Origin: Bradyrhizobium sp. CB82
Lineage (GTDB): Bacteria > Pseudomonadota > Alphaproteobacteria > Rhizobiales > Xanthobacteraceae
DNA length: 64,000 nt
Assembly: GCF_029714405.1 (NCBI RefSeq)
Contig: NZ_CP121650.1
Span: 496,001 to 560,000 of the forward strand
Reading direction: 5' to 3'
This document shows positions 16,660 through 26,160 of this stretch, one piece after another (within the stretch, counting starts at the first letter, position 1; every line of letters begins with the position of its first letter). Made by a program: the position numbers and the translations under genes. The notes under the pieces were generated by a model. That model was given only the letters and a program-made list of their open reading frames with translations. It did no database searches and was not told the origin of the DNA.

Positions 16660-16674
16660 GCGTCCTTTATCCGT

Positions 16675-16697
16675 TTTATGCACAGATCGTGTATAAA
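16675..16697. promoter_or_regulatory. Dyad in the lrp-hppD divergent promoter, candidate Lrp site
   Basis: TTTATGCAC at 16675-16683 and GTGTATAAA at 16689-16697 are inverted arms matching at 8 of 9 positions around a 5-base spacer. It lies 16 bases upstream of the regulator's start codon and 82 bases upstream of hppD. Confidence 0.5.
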
Positions 16698-16779
16698 CTA
16701 CCGGAAACGCGTTCCGTTTGCACGCCCATTGCGCGCCCCATGAAGGATAGTTCTGGCAAGCAATTTGGAGGGTTCGCCA

Positions 16780-17898
16780 ATGGGTCCGTTTCCGCACGAT
16801 GCACCGCCCGCCACCATCAGCGCCGACAATCCGATGGGCACCGACGGGTTCGAGTTCGTCGAATATGCCCACCCCGATCCGCAACAGCTGCACGCGCTGT
16901 TCAAGCTGATGGGCTTTGCACCGGTCGCGCGCCACAAGACCAAGAAGATCACGGTCTATCGCCAAGGCGATATCAACTATCTCGTCAACGAGGAGCCGGG
17001 CACGCATGGCTTCGATTTCGTCGGCGCCCACGGGCCGTGCGCGCCGTCGATGGCGTTCCGCGTCGTCGATGCGAAGGCGGCCTATGACCGCGCCATCGCG
17101 CTCGGCGCCGAGCCGGCCGACGTCACCTCCGCGCAGAAGTCGCTGGACGTGCCAGCGATCAAGGGTATCGGCGGCAGCCTGCTGTATCTCGTCGATTGCT
17201 ACGGCGCCAAGGGCTCTGCCTACGACGCCGAGTTCGAATGGCTTGGCGCGCGCGACCCGCGGCCCCAAGGTGCCGGCCTGTTCTATCTCGATCACCTCAC
17301 CCACAATGTCCATCGCGGCCAAATGGATGTGTGGGCCGGCTTCTATGAAAAGCTCTTCAATTTCCGCCAGATCCGCTTCTTCGACATCGAGGGCCGCGCG
17401 TCCGGCCTGTTCTCGCGGGCGCTGACCAGCCCCGACGGCAAGATCCGCATTCCCATCAATGAGGACGCCGGCGATTCCGGCCAGATCGAGGAGTATCTGA
17501 AGATCTATCGCGGCGAGGGCATCCAGCACATCGCCTGCGGCTGCCGCGAGATCCACGGCACGATCGAAGGCCTGCGTGCGGCCGGCCTGCCGTTCATGCC
17601 GTCGCCGCCCGACACCTACTTCGAGAAGATCGACGCGCGGCTGCCCAAGCACGGCGAGGACGTCGCGCGATTGCAGCGAAACGGCATTTTGATCGACGGC
17701 GAGGGTGTCGTCGACGGCGGCCAGACCAAGGTGCTGCTCCAGATCTTCTCGGCGAATGCGATCGGCCCGATCTTCTTCGAGTTCATCCAGCGCAAGGGCG
17801 ACGACGGCTTTGGCGAGGGCAATTTCAAGGCGCTGTTCGAATCGATCGAGGAGGATCAGATCAGGCGCGGCGTGCTGAAGGTGGACAACGCGGCGTAA
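16780..17898 (+). CDS. hppD: 4-hydroxyphenylpyruvate dioxygenase
   Basis: The 372-residue enzyme converts 4-hydroxyphenylpyruvate to homogentisate, supplying the substrate of hmgA. It has two VOC domains. The iron ligands are visible as His172 (YLDHLTHNV), His250 (GIQHIACG) and Glu334 (IFFEFIQRKG). The conserved C-terminal GFGEGNFKALFESIE closes the active site. The ATG at 16780 has GGAGGG eight bases upstream; an in-frame TTG at 16765 is less likely because it lies within the ribosome-binding region. It is transcribed divergently from the Lrp regulator. Confidence 0.96.
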   Translation: MGPFPHDAPPATISADNPMGTDGFEFVEYAHPDPQQLHALFKLMGFAPVARHKTKKITVYRQGDINYLVNEEPGTHGFDFVGAHGPCAPSMAFRVVDAKAAYDRAIALGAEPADVTSAQKSLDVPAIKGIGGSLLYLVDCYGAKGSAYDAEFEWLGARDPRPQGAGLFYLDHLTHNVHRGQMDVWAGFYEKLFNFRQIRFFDIEGRASGLFSRALTSPDGKIRIPINEDAGDSGQIEEYLKIYRGEGIQHIACGCREIHGTIEGLRAAGLPFMPSPPDTYFEKIDARLPKHGEDVARLQRNGILIDGEGVVDGGQTKVLLQIFSANAIGPIFFEFIQRKGDDGFGEGNFKALFESIEEDQIRRGVLKVDNAA

Positions 17899-17907
17899 CC
17901 GCTGCTG

Positions 17908-17988
17908 TAGGTTGGGCAAAGCCGAGCGTGCCACCGCTTCTGTCTGCAATTGCTGGTGGGCACGGCGCTACGCGCCTTTGCACACCCT
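17908..17988. repeat. Palindromic intergenic repeat between convergent genes
   Basis: GTTGGGCAAAGCCGAGCGTG at the left is partly inverted by GGTGGGCACGGCGCTACGCG and CCTTTGCACACCC at the right. It separates hppD from the convergent CoA-transferase gene and probably acts as a bidirectional stop. The type looks like a dispersed Bradyrhizobium element; copy number was not checked. Confidence 0.55.
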
Positions 17989-18000
17989 TCGAGGGCGTTG

Positions 18001-19137
18001 CTACCGGTCCGCCTTCCACGCCTCCGTTAGCGCGCCGATCTCCGCCGCCTCCGGCTCGCGGATCCCTGACGGCGTGCGCGAGAACCTTGGCGCCGGCGCG
18101 GGCTGCTTCACGCCGTGGCGTTCGACGAAGACGCTGCGCGCGACCATGTGCGGATGCTTTGTCGCCTCCGACATCGTCAGCACCGGCGCGAAGCAGATGT
18201 CGGTGCCTTCCATGATCCCGCACCAATCCTCGCGTGTCTTGCTCTTGAAGATCGCCTTCAGCTTTGCCTTCAGCGCCGGCCAGGCCTTGCGGTCCATCTG
18301 CGCGTCGAAATCGGCGTCGGTGAGCCCGGCGTGTTGCCGCAGCAGCGCGTAGAACTGCGGCTCGATCGAACCGATCGAGATGAAATGGCCGCAGGCGCAT
18401 TCGTAGACGCCGTAGAAATGCGCGCCGCCGTCCAGAAAGTTCTGGTCGCGGCCTTCGGTCCAGCGGCCCATCGCGGTCATGTCGAAGAAGAACGACATCA
18501 GTGAGGCCGCCCCGTCGCACATCGCGGTGTCCACCACCTGGCCCTTGCCGGACTTTTGCGCTTCCAGGAGCGCGGCGAGCACACCGACCACCAGATAAAG
18601 TGCGCCGCCGCCGAAATCGCCGACGAGATTGAGCGGCGGCACCGGCGCGTCCTTCGTGCCGATGGCGGCCAGTGCGCCGGTGACGGAGATGTAATTGATG
18701 TCGTGGCCCGCGGCATTCGCCAGCGGACCTTCCTGGCCCCAGCCGGTCATGCGGCCATAGACGAGCTTTGGATTGCGCGCGAGCACGACATCGGGGCCGA
18801 GCCCGAGCCGCTCCATCACGCCCGGGCGAAAACCTTCGATCAGCGCGTCTGCGCGAGCGAGCAGGTCAAGCACCTCGGCGATCGCCGCCTTGTCCTTCAA
18901 GTCGAGCTCGATCACCTTGCGGCCGCGGCCGGCCACCGACTTCATGCTTTTGTTCGCACCGACACGATCGAGTGTGACGACCTCGGCGCCCATGTCGGCG
19001 AGCAGCATGCAGGCGAACGGGCCGGGGCCGATGCCGGCGAATTCGACGATGCGGAAGCCTGCGAGCGGGCCGGAGGCGCGGGCGGATGAGCCTTCTGATT
19101 TTTCTTGAACTGATTCTCGGGCTGATTGATCGGGCAC
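18001..19137 (-). CDS. CaiB/BaiF (class III) CoA transferase, alpha-methylacyl-CoA racemase-like
   Basis: A 378-residue class III CoA transferase. It has [20 protein letters not shown] with [10 protein letters not shown], then [26 protein letters not shown] and [20 protein letters not shown]. The last segment, including G-H-D-I-N, is typical of alpha-methylacyl-CoA racemases, which invert the 2-methyl centre of branched acyl-CoAs. A CoA-transfer role cannot be excluded. The start chosen is a GTG at 19137 with GAGGAAA upstream; the longer frame from 19182 adds an unlikely arginine-rich lead. It stands alone, convergent with hppD. Confidence 0.85.
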   Translation of the reverse strand: MPDQSARESVQEKSEGSSARASGPLAGFRIVEFAGIGPGPFACMLLADMGAEVVTLDRVGANKSMKSVAGRGRKVIELDLKDKAAIAEVLDLLARADALIEGFRPGVMERLGLGPDVVLARNPKLVYGRMTGWGQEGPLANAAGHDINYISVTGALAAIGTKDAPVPPLNLVGDFGGGALYLVVGVLAALLEAQKSGKGQVVDTAMCDGAASLMSFFFDMTAMGRWTEGRDQNFLDGGAHFYGVYECACGHFISIGSIEPQFYALLRQHAGLTDADFDAQMDRKAWPALKAKLKAIFKSKTREDWCGIMEGTDICFAPVLTMSEATKHPHMVARSVFVERHGVKQPAPAPRFSRTPSGIREPEAAEIGALTEAWKADR

Positions 19138-19364
19138 GTTGTTGTTTCCTCGGGGCCGCAAGACGGGCGCGCGAAGCGGCACCCGTTTGGACGTTCCTCT
19201 GTGGGCGAGTTAATTGGTCGATTAAATTTTCTCGCCTTCGACCTGACGAGGCAAGCGCTTTTGATGCATGGGCGCATAATAAAAGCGGCGCGCATTGCTG
19301 CGCGCCGCGGAAAATTTGTGTTGAGTGGCTAAAGCGCGATCGTCGTCGCGCTTTAGCTATTTGA
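19138..19364. other. Intergenic region with terminator-like hairpin
   Basis: Upstream of the racemase-like gene and downstream of coxM, both leftward. Contains the hairpin at 19328-19357. Nothing else recognisable. Confidence 0.4.
19328..19357 (-). terminator. Perfect 12-bp hairpin after coxM
   Basis: GCTAAAGCGCGA at 19328-19339 pairs perfectly with TCGCGCTTTAGC at 19346-19357 around a 6-base loop. It lies 7 bases beyond the coxM stop. There is no T-run on either side, so termination efficiency is uncertain. Confidence 0.55.
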
Positions 19365-20165
19365 TCAGCCCGCGGCGGCCACCGCGCGCTGCGCCATGAC
19401 CTTGATCAGGTTGGCACGGTAGTCGGCCGAGCCGTGGAGATCGCTCAGCAAGCCGCTCGCCGGGATCGAGACGCCATCGACCGCGCTTGCCGCCCAGTTC
19501 GCCTTCAGCGCGGCTTCGAGCGCGCCAACGCGCATCACGCCGCTCTGCGAGGCGCCGGTCGCGGCGACGCGGACGTCGCCCGACCTCGTCTGGGCAACGA
19601 ACACGCCGGTCAGTGCGAAGCGCGAGGCCGGATGCGGGAATTTGGCGTAACCCGCCTTCGCCGGAACCGGGAACGACACGGCGGTGATGATCTCGCCGTC
19701 TTCGAGTGCGGTCGCGAACAGGCCCTTGAAGAAGTCGTCGGCCGCGATCGAGCGCTTGTTGGTCTTGATCGTCGCGCCCAGCGCCAGCACCGCGGCCGGA
19801 TAGTCGGCGGCCGGATCGTTGTTGGCGAGCGAGCCGCCGATCGTGCCGAGGTAGCGCACCGCGGGATCGCCGATCAGCGAGGCCAGATAGGCAACCGCCG
19901 GGATCGCCTTCTTCGCGGCGTCGCTCGTCGCGACGTCGTAATGCGGCGTCGCCGCCTTGATGGTCAGCGTGTCGCCGGAGGCTTCAACGCCGATCAGCTC
20001 CTTGATCTTCGCAAGGTCGATCACATCAGAGGGACTGGCGAGCCGCTGCTTCATCACCGGCAGCAGCGTCTGGCCGCCGGAGAGATATCTTGCCTCGCTG
20101 CCCTTGGCGAAAAGCGCGGCTGCCTCGTCGACGGAGGAGGCGCGATGATAGGTGGTCTGGTACAT
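19365..20165 (-). CDS. coxM: Molybdenum hydroxylase FAD-binding subunit (CoxM/CutM-like)
   Basis: A 266-residue medium subunit that carries FAD in three-subunit molybdenum hydroxylases. It has SGGQTLLPVMKQRL, LGTIGGSLANNDPAADYPA (typical FAD-binding signature) and DGEIITAVSFP. The C-terminal CO-dehydrogenase flavoprotein domain has FALTGVFVAQT. The ATG at 20165 follows GAGGAGG. It is the last gene of a leftward coxS-coxL-coxM operon, 14 bases after coxL. The symbol follows subunit type; the substrate may not be CO. Confidence 0.88.
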   Translation of the reverse strand: MYQTTYHRASSVDEAAALFAKGSEARYLSGGQTLLPVMKQRLASPSDVIDLAKIKELIGVEASGDTLTIKAATPHYDVATSDAAKKAIPAVAYLASLIGDPAVRYLGTIGGSLANNDPAADYPAAVLALGATIKTNKRSIAADDFFKGLFATALEDGEIITAVSFPVPAKAGYAKFPHPASRFALTGVFVAQTRSGDVRVAATGASQSGVMRVGALEAALKANWAASAVDGVSIPASGLLSDLHGSADYRANLIKVMAQRAVAAAG

Positions 20166-20179
20166 CTTCGTTCCTCCTC

Positions 20180-22522
20180 TTAAGCCGCGTGGATCGTGCG
20201 CCACACCCGGTCAGGGGTCGCGGGCATTTCCAGGTTGTTCTTGCCGATCGCGTCCGTGATCGCGTTGATCACCGCAGCGGACGCACCGATCGCGCCGGCC
20301 TCGCCGCAGCCCTTGATGCCGAGCGGATTGCCCGGGCAGAGCGTCGTGGTGTGGCTGAGCTTGAACGACGGCAGGTCGTCGGCGCGCGGCATGGTGTAAT
20401 CCATGAACGAGGCCGTGATCGGCTGTCCGTTGGCGTCATAGACCGCGTGCTCGAGCAGCGCCTGGCCGATGCCTTGCGCGAGACCGCCATGGACCTGGCC
20501 CTCGACGATCATCGGGTTGATCAGGCGCCCGAAGTCGTCGGCCGCCACGAAGTTGACGAACGACGTCTTGCCGGTGCCAGGGTCGACCTCGAGTTCGCAG
20601 ATGTAGGCGCCGGCCGGGAAGGTGAAGTTGGAGGGGTCGTAGAAGGCGCTTTCCTTCAGGCCCGGCTCCATCCCGTCAGGCAGGTTGTGCGCGGTGTAGG
20701 CCGCGAGGGCGACCATCGGCAGCGCGATCACCTTGTCGGTGCCGGTCACCTTGAACTCGCCGTTCTCGATGACGATGTCGGCCTCCGACGCTTCCAGCTG
20801 GTGCGCGGCGATCTTCTTGGCCTTGGACTCGACCTTCTCCACGGCTTTGAGGATGGCGGTGAGACCGACGGCCGCGGAACGCGAGCCGTAGGTGCCCATG
20901 CCGAACTGCACCTTGTCGGTATCGCCATGGACGATCGAAACCTGGCTTATGGGAATGCCGAGGCGATCCGAAATGAGCTGAGCGAACGCCGTCTCATGGC
21001 CTTGGCCGTGGCTGTGCGAACCCGTCAATACTTCGATAGTCCCGACCGGGTTGACGCGCACTTCGGCCGATTCCCACAGACCGACGCCGGCACCCAGGCT
21101 GCCGACCGCCTTCGACGGTGCGATGCCGCAGGCCTCGATGTAGCAGGAGACGCCGATGCCGCGCAGCTTGCCTTGGGCCTTTGCCTGCGCCTTGCGGCCC
21201 GCGAAGCCGGCATAGTCGATCGCCTTCATCGCCGCGTCGAGCGAAGCATTAAAGTCGCCGGTGTCATAGGCCATGATGACGGGCGTCTGGTGCGGGAACT
21301 GGGTGATGAAGTTCGTCTTGCGCAGTGCGGCCGGATCGACATTGAGCTGCCGTGCCGCCGTCTCCATCATCCGCTCAACCAGGTAGCTCGCCTCCGGTCG
21401 GCCGGCGCCACGATAGGCGTCGACCGGCGTGGTATTGGTGTAGACGGCGATCACCTCGGCATGGATCGCCGGAATGTTGTACTGGCCCGATAGCAGCGTC
21501 GCGTAGAGATAGGTCGGCACGGCTGAGGAGAACAGCGACATGTAGGCGCCGAAATTGGCGTAGGTTTTCACCTTCAACCCGGTGATCTTGTTGTTGGCGT
21601 CGAACGCCATCTCGGCATGGGTGACATGGTCGCGGCCATGCGCGTCGGTGAGGAAGGCTTCGGTGCGGTCGCCGGTCCACTTCACCGGACGGCCGGTCTT
21701 CTTCGACGCCCACAGCGCCACCATCTCCTCGGGATAGATGTAGATCTTGGAGCCGAAGCCGCCGCCGACATCGGGCGCGATCACGCGCAGCTTGTGCTCG
21801 GGCGCGATGTTGTAGAAGGCCGAGAGCACGAGGCGCGCGACGTGCGGATTCTGCGATGTCGTGTAGAGCGTGAAATGCTCTTCCGCCTCGTTGTAGTCGG
21901 CGACCGCCGAGCGCGGCTCCATCGGGTTCGGCGCGAGGCGGTTATTGGTGAGGTCGAGCTTCACCACATTGGCCGCCTTCGAAAAGGCGTCGTTCACCGC
22001 ATTCTCGTCGCCGATGACCCAGTCATAGATCTGGTTGCCGGGTGCCTCGGGATGGAGTTGAGGTGCGCCGGCTTTGATCGCGTCGGTCACGTTCGCGACA
22101 GCGGGCAGTTCCTCGTAATCGACGACCACGGCTTCGGCGGCATCGCGGGCCAGGTTCTTGCTCTCGGCGATGACGACCGCGACGGCCTGTCCGACGAAGC
22201 GTACCGTCTCCGGCGCCATCGCCGGCCATGCGCCCATCTTCATCGGGCTGCCGTCCTTGGAGGTGATGGCCCAGCCGCAGATGAGGTTGCCGACCTTGTC
22301 GTCGACGAGCTGCTTGCCGTTGAGCACGGCGACCACGCCCGGCATCTTCAACGCCGCGGAAGCGTCGATGCCTTTCACCTTGGCATGCGCGTGGGGGCTG
22401 CGGACGAAATGGGCATAGGTCATGCCCGGTAACTTGACGTCGTCGACATACCGGCCCTTGCCGGTAATGAAACGCTTGTCTTCCTTGCGCACAACGCTTG
22501 CGCCAATGCCTTCAACACCCAT
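20180..22522 (-). CDS. coxL: Molybdenum hydroxylase large subunit, form II CODH-like
   Basis: The 780-residue catalytic subunit that binds the molybdopterin cytosine dinucleotide cofactor. It begins with MGVEGIGASVVRKEDKRFIT and has DVGGGFGSK, the active-site loop A-Y-R-G-A-G-R at residues 369-375, GSHSHGQGHETAFAQ and GIKGCGEAGAIGA with the catalytic Glu. The AYRGAGR loop is the form II type; genuine high-rate CO dehydrogenases (form I) have AYRCSFR with a catalytic Cys. CO oxidation is therefore doubtful, and an aldehyde or aromatic substrate is equally possible. Length is normal. It lies between coxS and coxM. Confidence 0.9.
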   Translation of the reverse strand: MGVEGIGASVVRKEDKRFITGKGRYVDDVKLPGMTYAHFVRSPHAHAKVKGIDASAALKMPGVVAVLNGKQLVDDKVGNLICGWAITSKDGSPMKMGAWPAMAPETVRFVGQAVAVVIAESKNLARDAAEAVVVDYEELPAVANVTDAIKAGAPQLHPEAPGNQIYDWVIGDENAVNDAFSKAANVVKLDLTNNRLAPNPMEPRSAVADYNEAEEHFTLYTTSQNPHVARLVLSAFYNIAPEHKLRVIAPDVGGGFGSKIYIYPEEMVALWASKKTGRPVKWTGDRTEAFLTDAHGRDHVTHAEMAFDANNKITGLKVKTYANFGAYMSLFSSAVPTYLYATLLSGQYNIPAIHAEVIAVYTNTTPVDAYRGAGRPEASYLVERMMETAARQLNVDPAALRKTNFITQFPHQTPVIMAYDTGDFNASLDAAMKAIDYAGFAGRKAQAKAQGKLRGIGVSCYIEACGIAPSKAVGSLGAGVGLWESAEVRVNPVGTIEVLTGSHSHGQGHETAFAQLISDRLGIPISQVSIVHGDTDKVQFGMGTYGSRSAAVGLTAILKAVEKVESKAKKIAAHQLEASEADIVIENGEFKVTGTDKVIALPMVALAAYTAHNLPDGMEPGLKESAFYDPSNFTFPAGAYICELEVDPGTGKTSFVNFVAADDFGRLINPMIVEGQVHGGLAQGIGQALLEHAVYDANGQPITASFMDYTMPRADDLPSFKLSHTTTLCPGNPLGIKGCGEAGAIGASAAVINAITDAIGKNNLEMPATPDRVWRTIHAA

Positions 22523-22605
22523 GTCCTGTCCTCCCGACCGGAATTTGTTTGACCGCGCTTTCCATCGAAAGCTGCGGCGCTTGTTCGATGTGGCGAGGTC
22601 GCCGC

Positions 22606-23091
<486 letters not shown>

Positions 23092-23604
23092 GTGAGTTCC
23101 TCCCGGATGTTTGTAGTTATTCCAATTAGAGACAGCGCGAACGGAACTTTGCAACTGGGATTTTGGTGACCGCGCGTCATGGAAAGGTCATCGTGGCAAC
23201 CGTCGCAGGCGCGCGATTCGATCATGACGTTCCCTGCCGCTGCCAGCGCGTGGCGCGACCCGTGAGACGCTTTCGGAAAAATCTGCGTCACGTCTGGCGC
23301 GGCGTGCTTTCGATGCCGCGGCGCGACGCCGCTCGCCCCCAGACCTCAGCCCTCTCGCGCGTCGTTTCTCCCTTTGATGCCTTGTTCGTTGCGCGAATAG
23401 GAGCACGCGCTCACGGCTTTGCAATCGCGATCTTGGTAGTAGGCGCGGATGGGCTAAGCCATTGATTTTATTGATGTCGAGCCGCGCCGGACGGCGCGGT
23501 CCGCGAGCCGCGGCGATCGCGGGCGTCCCAGGACTTCCTGGCGATCGATCGGCGGCGCGCGCCCCTGGCCGAGCCGGACAAGCAGCGGCAAAAGGGCGGA
23601 AGCG
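23092..23604. other. Divergent intergenic region upstream of coxS
   Basis: About 510 bases between coxS and the broken coxG on the opposite strand. Frames crossing it have no recognisable domains. It should contain the cox promoter, but no operator stands out. Confidence 0.4.
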
Positions 23605-24007
23605 ATGCAGATGAACGACAGCCAGCGGATCCCGGCCTCGAAAGCCAAGGTGTGGGCTGCGCTCAACGATCCCGGCATTCTCCGGCGCTGCATTCCCGGC
23701 TGCCAATCGCTCGAGATGGCATCGCCGACGGAGATGACGGCAACCGTGGTGCTGAAGGTCGGTCCGGTGAAGTCGACGTTCAGCGAAGGTGACGCTGACC
23801 GATATCGATGCGCCAACAGCTACCGCATCATCGGCGAAGGCGCCGGCGGCGTCGCAGGTTTCGCCAAGGGCGGCGCGAAAGTCAGAGGAAGAATCGCCTG
23901 ACGTAACGATCCTGCCCTACGAGACCGCACAACGCGGCTCGCGGCTGATCCATTCGACGTCGCGCAAGCTCGCTGCGAATGTCTTCGAAACTTGGCGGCA
24001 ATGGTAG
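23605..24007 (+). pseudogene. CoxG-like SRPBCC protein, frameshifted and deleted
   Basis: The first frame reads QRIPASKAKVWAALNDPGIL, RRCIPGCQSLE and TATVVLKVGPVKSTFS, a clear CoxG start. Then the coherent sequence moves to another frame (KVTLTDIDAP), back again (NSYRIIGEGAGGVAGFAKGG) and once more to EEESPDVTILPYE and GSRLIHSTSRKLA. The usual segment between the last two pieces is shortened. At least three frame changes are needed, so it is decayed. CoxG helps anchor or mature CODH-type enzymes. It is divergent from the coxSLM operon. Confidence 0.8.
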
Positions 24008-24317
24008 CGCCATCATCCTGATTGGCGCGCGCATCGTTACGCGATGCTTTGCGAAGCGATGATCGGATTGCGGCATCGCCTTGCCTTACTCCAACAGCGC
24101 GTTGCGAACTGCAAGCTGCCCGCAAGAGTCGAATGCGCACAACGACATGCGTCGCAAACGCCGACGATGATTTGCACTACTACCTTCCGCCTATACTAAG
24201 CGCGCAAAGCCGATGCTGTAATTTCGAACGATGGCTCGCAGATGAACTGCGCATCACGAGCGCAACGCGCTCAAGCGCTTCAACATGGCGTGCACCACAA
24301 CACCGCGGAGGGAATAC
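24008..24317. other. Upstream region of the PQQ dehydrogenase gene
   Basis: About 310 bases, more AT-rich than the flanking genes. TTGCAC at 24172 and TATACT at 24192 resemble promoter boxes but are only 14 bases apart. No gene is visible. The ribosome-binding site GGAGGGA for the next gene is at its end. Confidence 0.35.
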
Positions 24318-26033
24318 ATGACCTTTGGACCGAAGGGCTTCTTGGCTGGCATCTCGATGATCGCGCTGCTGGCAGCCGGCACGTCCGGCGTTCGCGCCAA
24401 CGACTCGCTGCTCAAGGCGCAATCCGATGCGAACCAGTGGGCCGTCGCCGGCCACGACTACGGCAACACGCGCTTCAGCCCGCTCAAGCAGATCAACACC
24501 GAGAACGCCGGCAAGCTGACGCTCGCCTATTCGTTCTCGCTGGCGTCGTTGCGCTCGAACGAATCCTCGCCGATCGTCATCGGCAACACGCTGTACGTCT
24601 CGAGCTCCTGGGGCCCGAAATACGTCTACGCGCTCGATGCCGCGACCGGCGCGCGCAAGTGGACCTACGAGCCCGACATTCCCGATGACGTGCTGCAATA
24701 CGCCTGCTGCGACGTGAACAATCGCGGCGTCTCCTACGCCGACGGCAAGATCTTCGTCGGCCGTCTCGACGGCAAGCTGACGGCGCTCGATGCCGCCACC
24801 GGCAAGGCGCTGTGGACGGCGAAGGTGGTCGATTACAAGCAGGGCTCGGTCATCACCTCGCCGCCGCTCGTGGTGCGCGACAAGGTCATCACCGGCTTCG
24901 GCGGCGGCGAGTACGGCGCCCGCGGCGCGCTGCTGGCCTTCGACATCAACACCGGCAAGCAGGTGTGGCAGACCTACACCGTTCCCAATCCGGATGAGCC
25001 CGGCGGCGACACCTGGAAGGGCGATTCCGCCCAGCATGGTGGCGGCGCGGCCTGGCTGGTCGGCTCCTACGACGCGAAGAGCGATACCGTCTATTGGGGC
25101 ACCAGCAATCCCGGGCCCTGGAACACGGGCGTACGCTCGACCGGCGACGGCAATTTCGGCAAGCTGACCAACCTCTACACGGCTTCCACGCTCGCGCTCG
25201 ATCCCAACACCGGCAAGATCAAGTGGCACATCCAGACCACGCCGGCGGACGCCTGGGACTATGACGGCGTCAACGAGGCCGTGCTCGCCGACCTCAAGAT
25301 CGGCGGCAGCAACGTCCCGGCGCTGATGAAGGCGGATCGCAACGGCTTCTTCTTCGTCGCCAACCGCGAAACCGGCAAGGTGCTGTCGGCAGAGAAATAC
25401 GTCTTCTCCAACTGGGCGGATAAGTGGGACATCGCCACGTTGCGCGCAGTCGAGGATCCCGACAAGCGTCCGGGGCCGGGCCATCCCGCCAAGGACATCT
25501 GTCCGAACCTGATCGGCGGCAAGAACTGGCAGCCGATGTCGTTCAACCCTGAGACCGGTCTCGTCTACATCCCGGCCAATAACGTCTGCATGGACTGGTC
25601 GGTCGGCGAGGTCTCCTACAAGCGCGGCGTGTTCTATCTCGGCGCCGAATTCCCGACCAAGGAGGGCCCGGGCGGATTCATGGGCGAACTCATGGCGTGG
25701 GATCCGGTGAACCAGAAGAAGGTCTGGTCGATCAAGGAAGACCTGCCTTTCAACGGCGGCACGCTGACCACCGGCGGCGGCCTGGTGTTCGCCGGCAACC
25801 TCCATGGCGACTTCCGCGCCATCGATGCGAAGTCCGGCAAGGTGCTCTGGAGCAAGAGCCTCGGCTCCGGTATCGGCGCAGGTCCCGTGACCTACATGGT
25901 CGACGGCAAGCAATACGTTGCGATCGTCGTCGGCCGCTCGGTCGGGCTGCCCGCGTTCCTGGGCGGCATTGGCAAGAAGATAGCGGACGCCACTCCCGAG
26001 GGCGGTTCGCTCTTCGTGTTCTCCGTCCAGTGA
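24318..26033 (+). CDS. PQQ-dependent alcohol dehydrogenase with lanthanide signature (XoxF/ExaF-like)
   Basis: A 571-residue periplasmic quinoprotein. A signal peptide (GFLAGISMIALLAAGTSGVRA) precedes an eight-blade propeller with repeated tryptophan-docking motifs such as LDAATGKALW and IDAKSGKVLW. The vicinal disulphide CC is at residues 130-131. Metal and PQQ residues include Glu in GGGEYGARG, Asn in TSNPGPWN and catalytic Asp314 in ADAWDYDGVNE. Asp316 two residues later is the extra ligand found in lanthanide-dependent enzymes and replaced in calcium-dependent MxaF. It should oxidise methanol, ethanol or other alcohols and pass electrons to cytochrome c. The ATG at 24318 follows GGAGGGA. 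A strong terminator follows, then the XoxJ-cytochrome fusion gene. Confidence 0.92.
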   Translation: MTFGPKGFLAGISMIALLAAGTSGVRANDSLLKAQSDANQWAVAGHDYGNTRFSPLKQINTENAGKLTLAYSFSLASLRSNESSPIVIGNTLYVSSSWGPKYVYALDAATGARKWTYEPDIPDDVLQYACCDVNNRGVSYADGKIFVGRLDGKLTALDAATGKALWTAKVVDYKQGSVITSPPLVVRDKVITGFGGGEYGARGALLAFDINTGKQVWQTYTVPNPDEPGGDTWKGDSAQHGGGAAWLVGSYDAKSDTVYWGTSNPGPWNTGVRSTGDGNFGKLTNLYTASTLALDPNTGKIKWHIQTTPADAWDYDGVNEAVLADLKIGGSNVPALMKADRNGFFFVANRETGKVLSAEKYVFSNWADKWDIATLRAVEDPDKRPGPGHPAKDICPNLIGGKNWQPMSFNPETGLVYIPANNVCMDWSVGEVSYKRGVFYLGAEFPTKEGPGGFMGELMAWDPVNQKKVWSIKEDLPFNGGTLTTGGGLVFAGNLHGDFRAIDAKSGKVLWSKSLGSGIGAGPVTYMVDGKQYVAIVVGRSVGLPAFLGGIGKKIADATPEGGSLFVFSVQ

Positions 26034-26038
26034 CCACT

Positions 26039-26081
26039 CGCGCGCGTATCTCAGAGGTGACGAGGTACGCGCGCGCTTTTT
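26039..26081 (+). terminator. Rho-independent terminator after the PQQ dehydrogenase gene
   Basis: CGCGCGCGTA at 26039-26048 pairs perfectly with TACGCGCGCG at 26066-26075 around a 17-base loop and is followed by CTTTTT. It begins five bases after the dehydrogenase stop and could reduce read-through to the next gene. Confidence 0.75.
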
Positions 26082-26160
26082 CCAGACGATCGTTGCGGCA
26101 TCGGCCGATACCGTGTGTCGCAACGCCTGGTCCAACACGTCCCAACTACGGGAGATGAGG

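Noticed and set aside
20090..21493. 467-residue frame antisense to coxL
   Set aside because: Shadow of a well-supported molybdoenzyme gene.
24172..24197. Sigma-70-like promoter TTGCAC/TATACT before the PQQ dehydrogenase gene
   Set aside because: The boxes are 14 bases apart, too close for a standard promoter, so it is not listed as a feature.
24180..26138. 652-residue frame antisense to the PQQ dehydrogenase
   Set aside because: Shadow; no recognisable domain, while the plus strand matches a quinoprotein over its full length.
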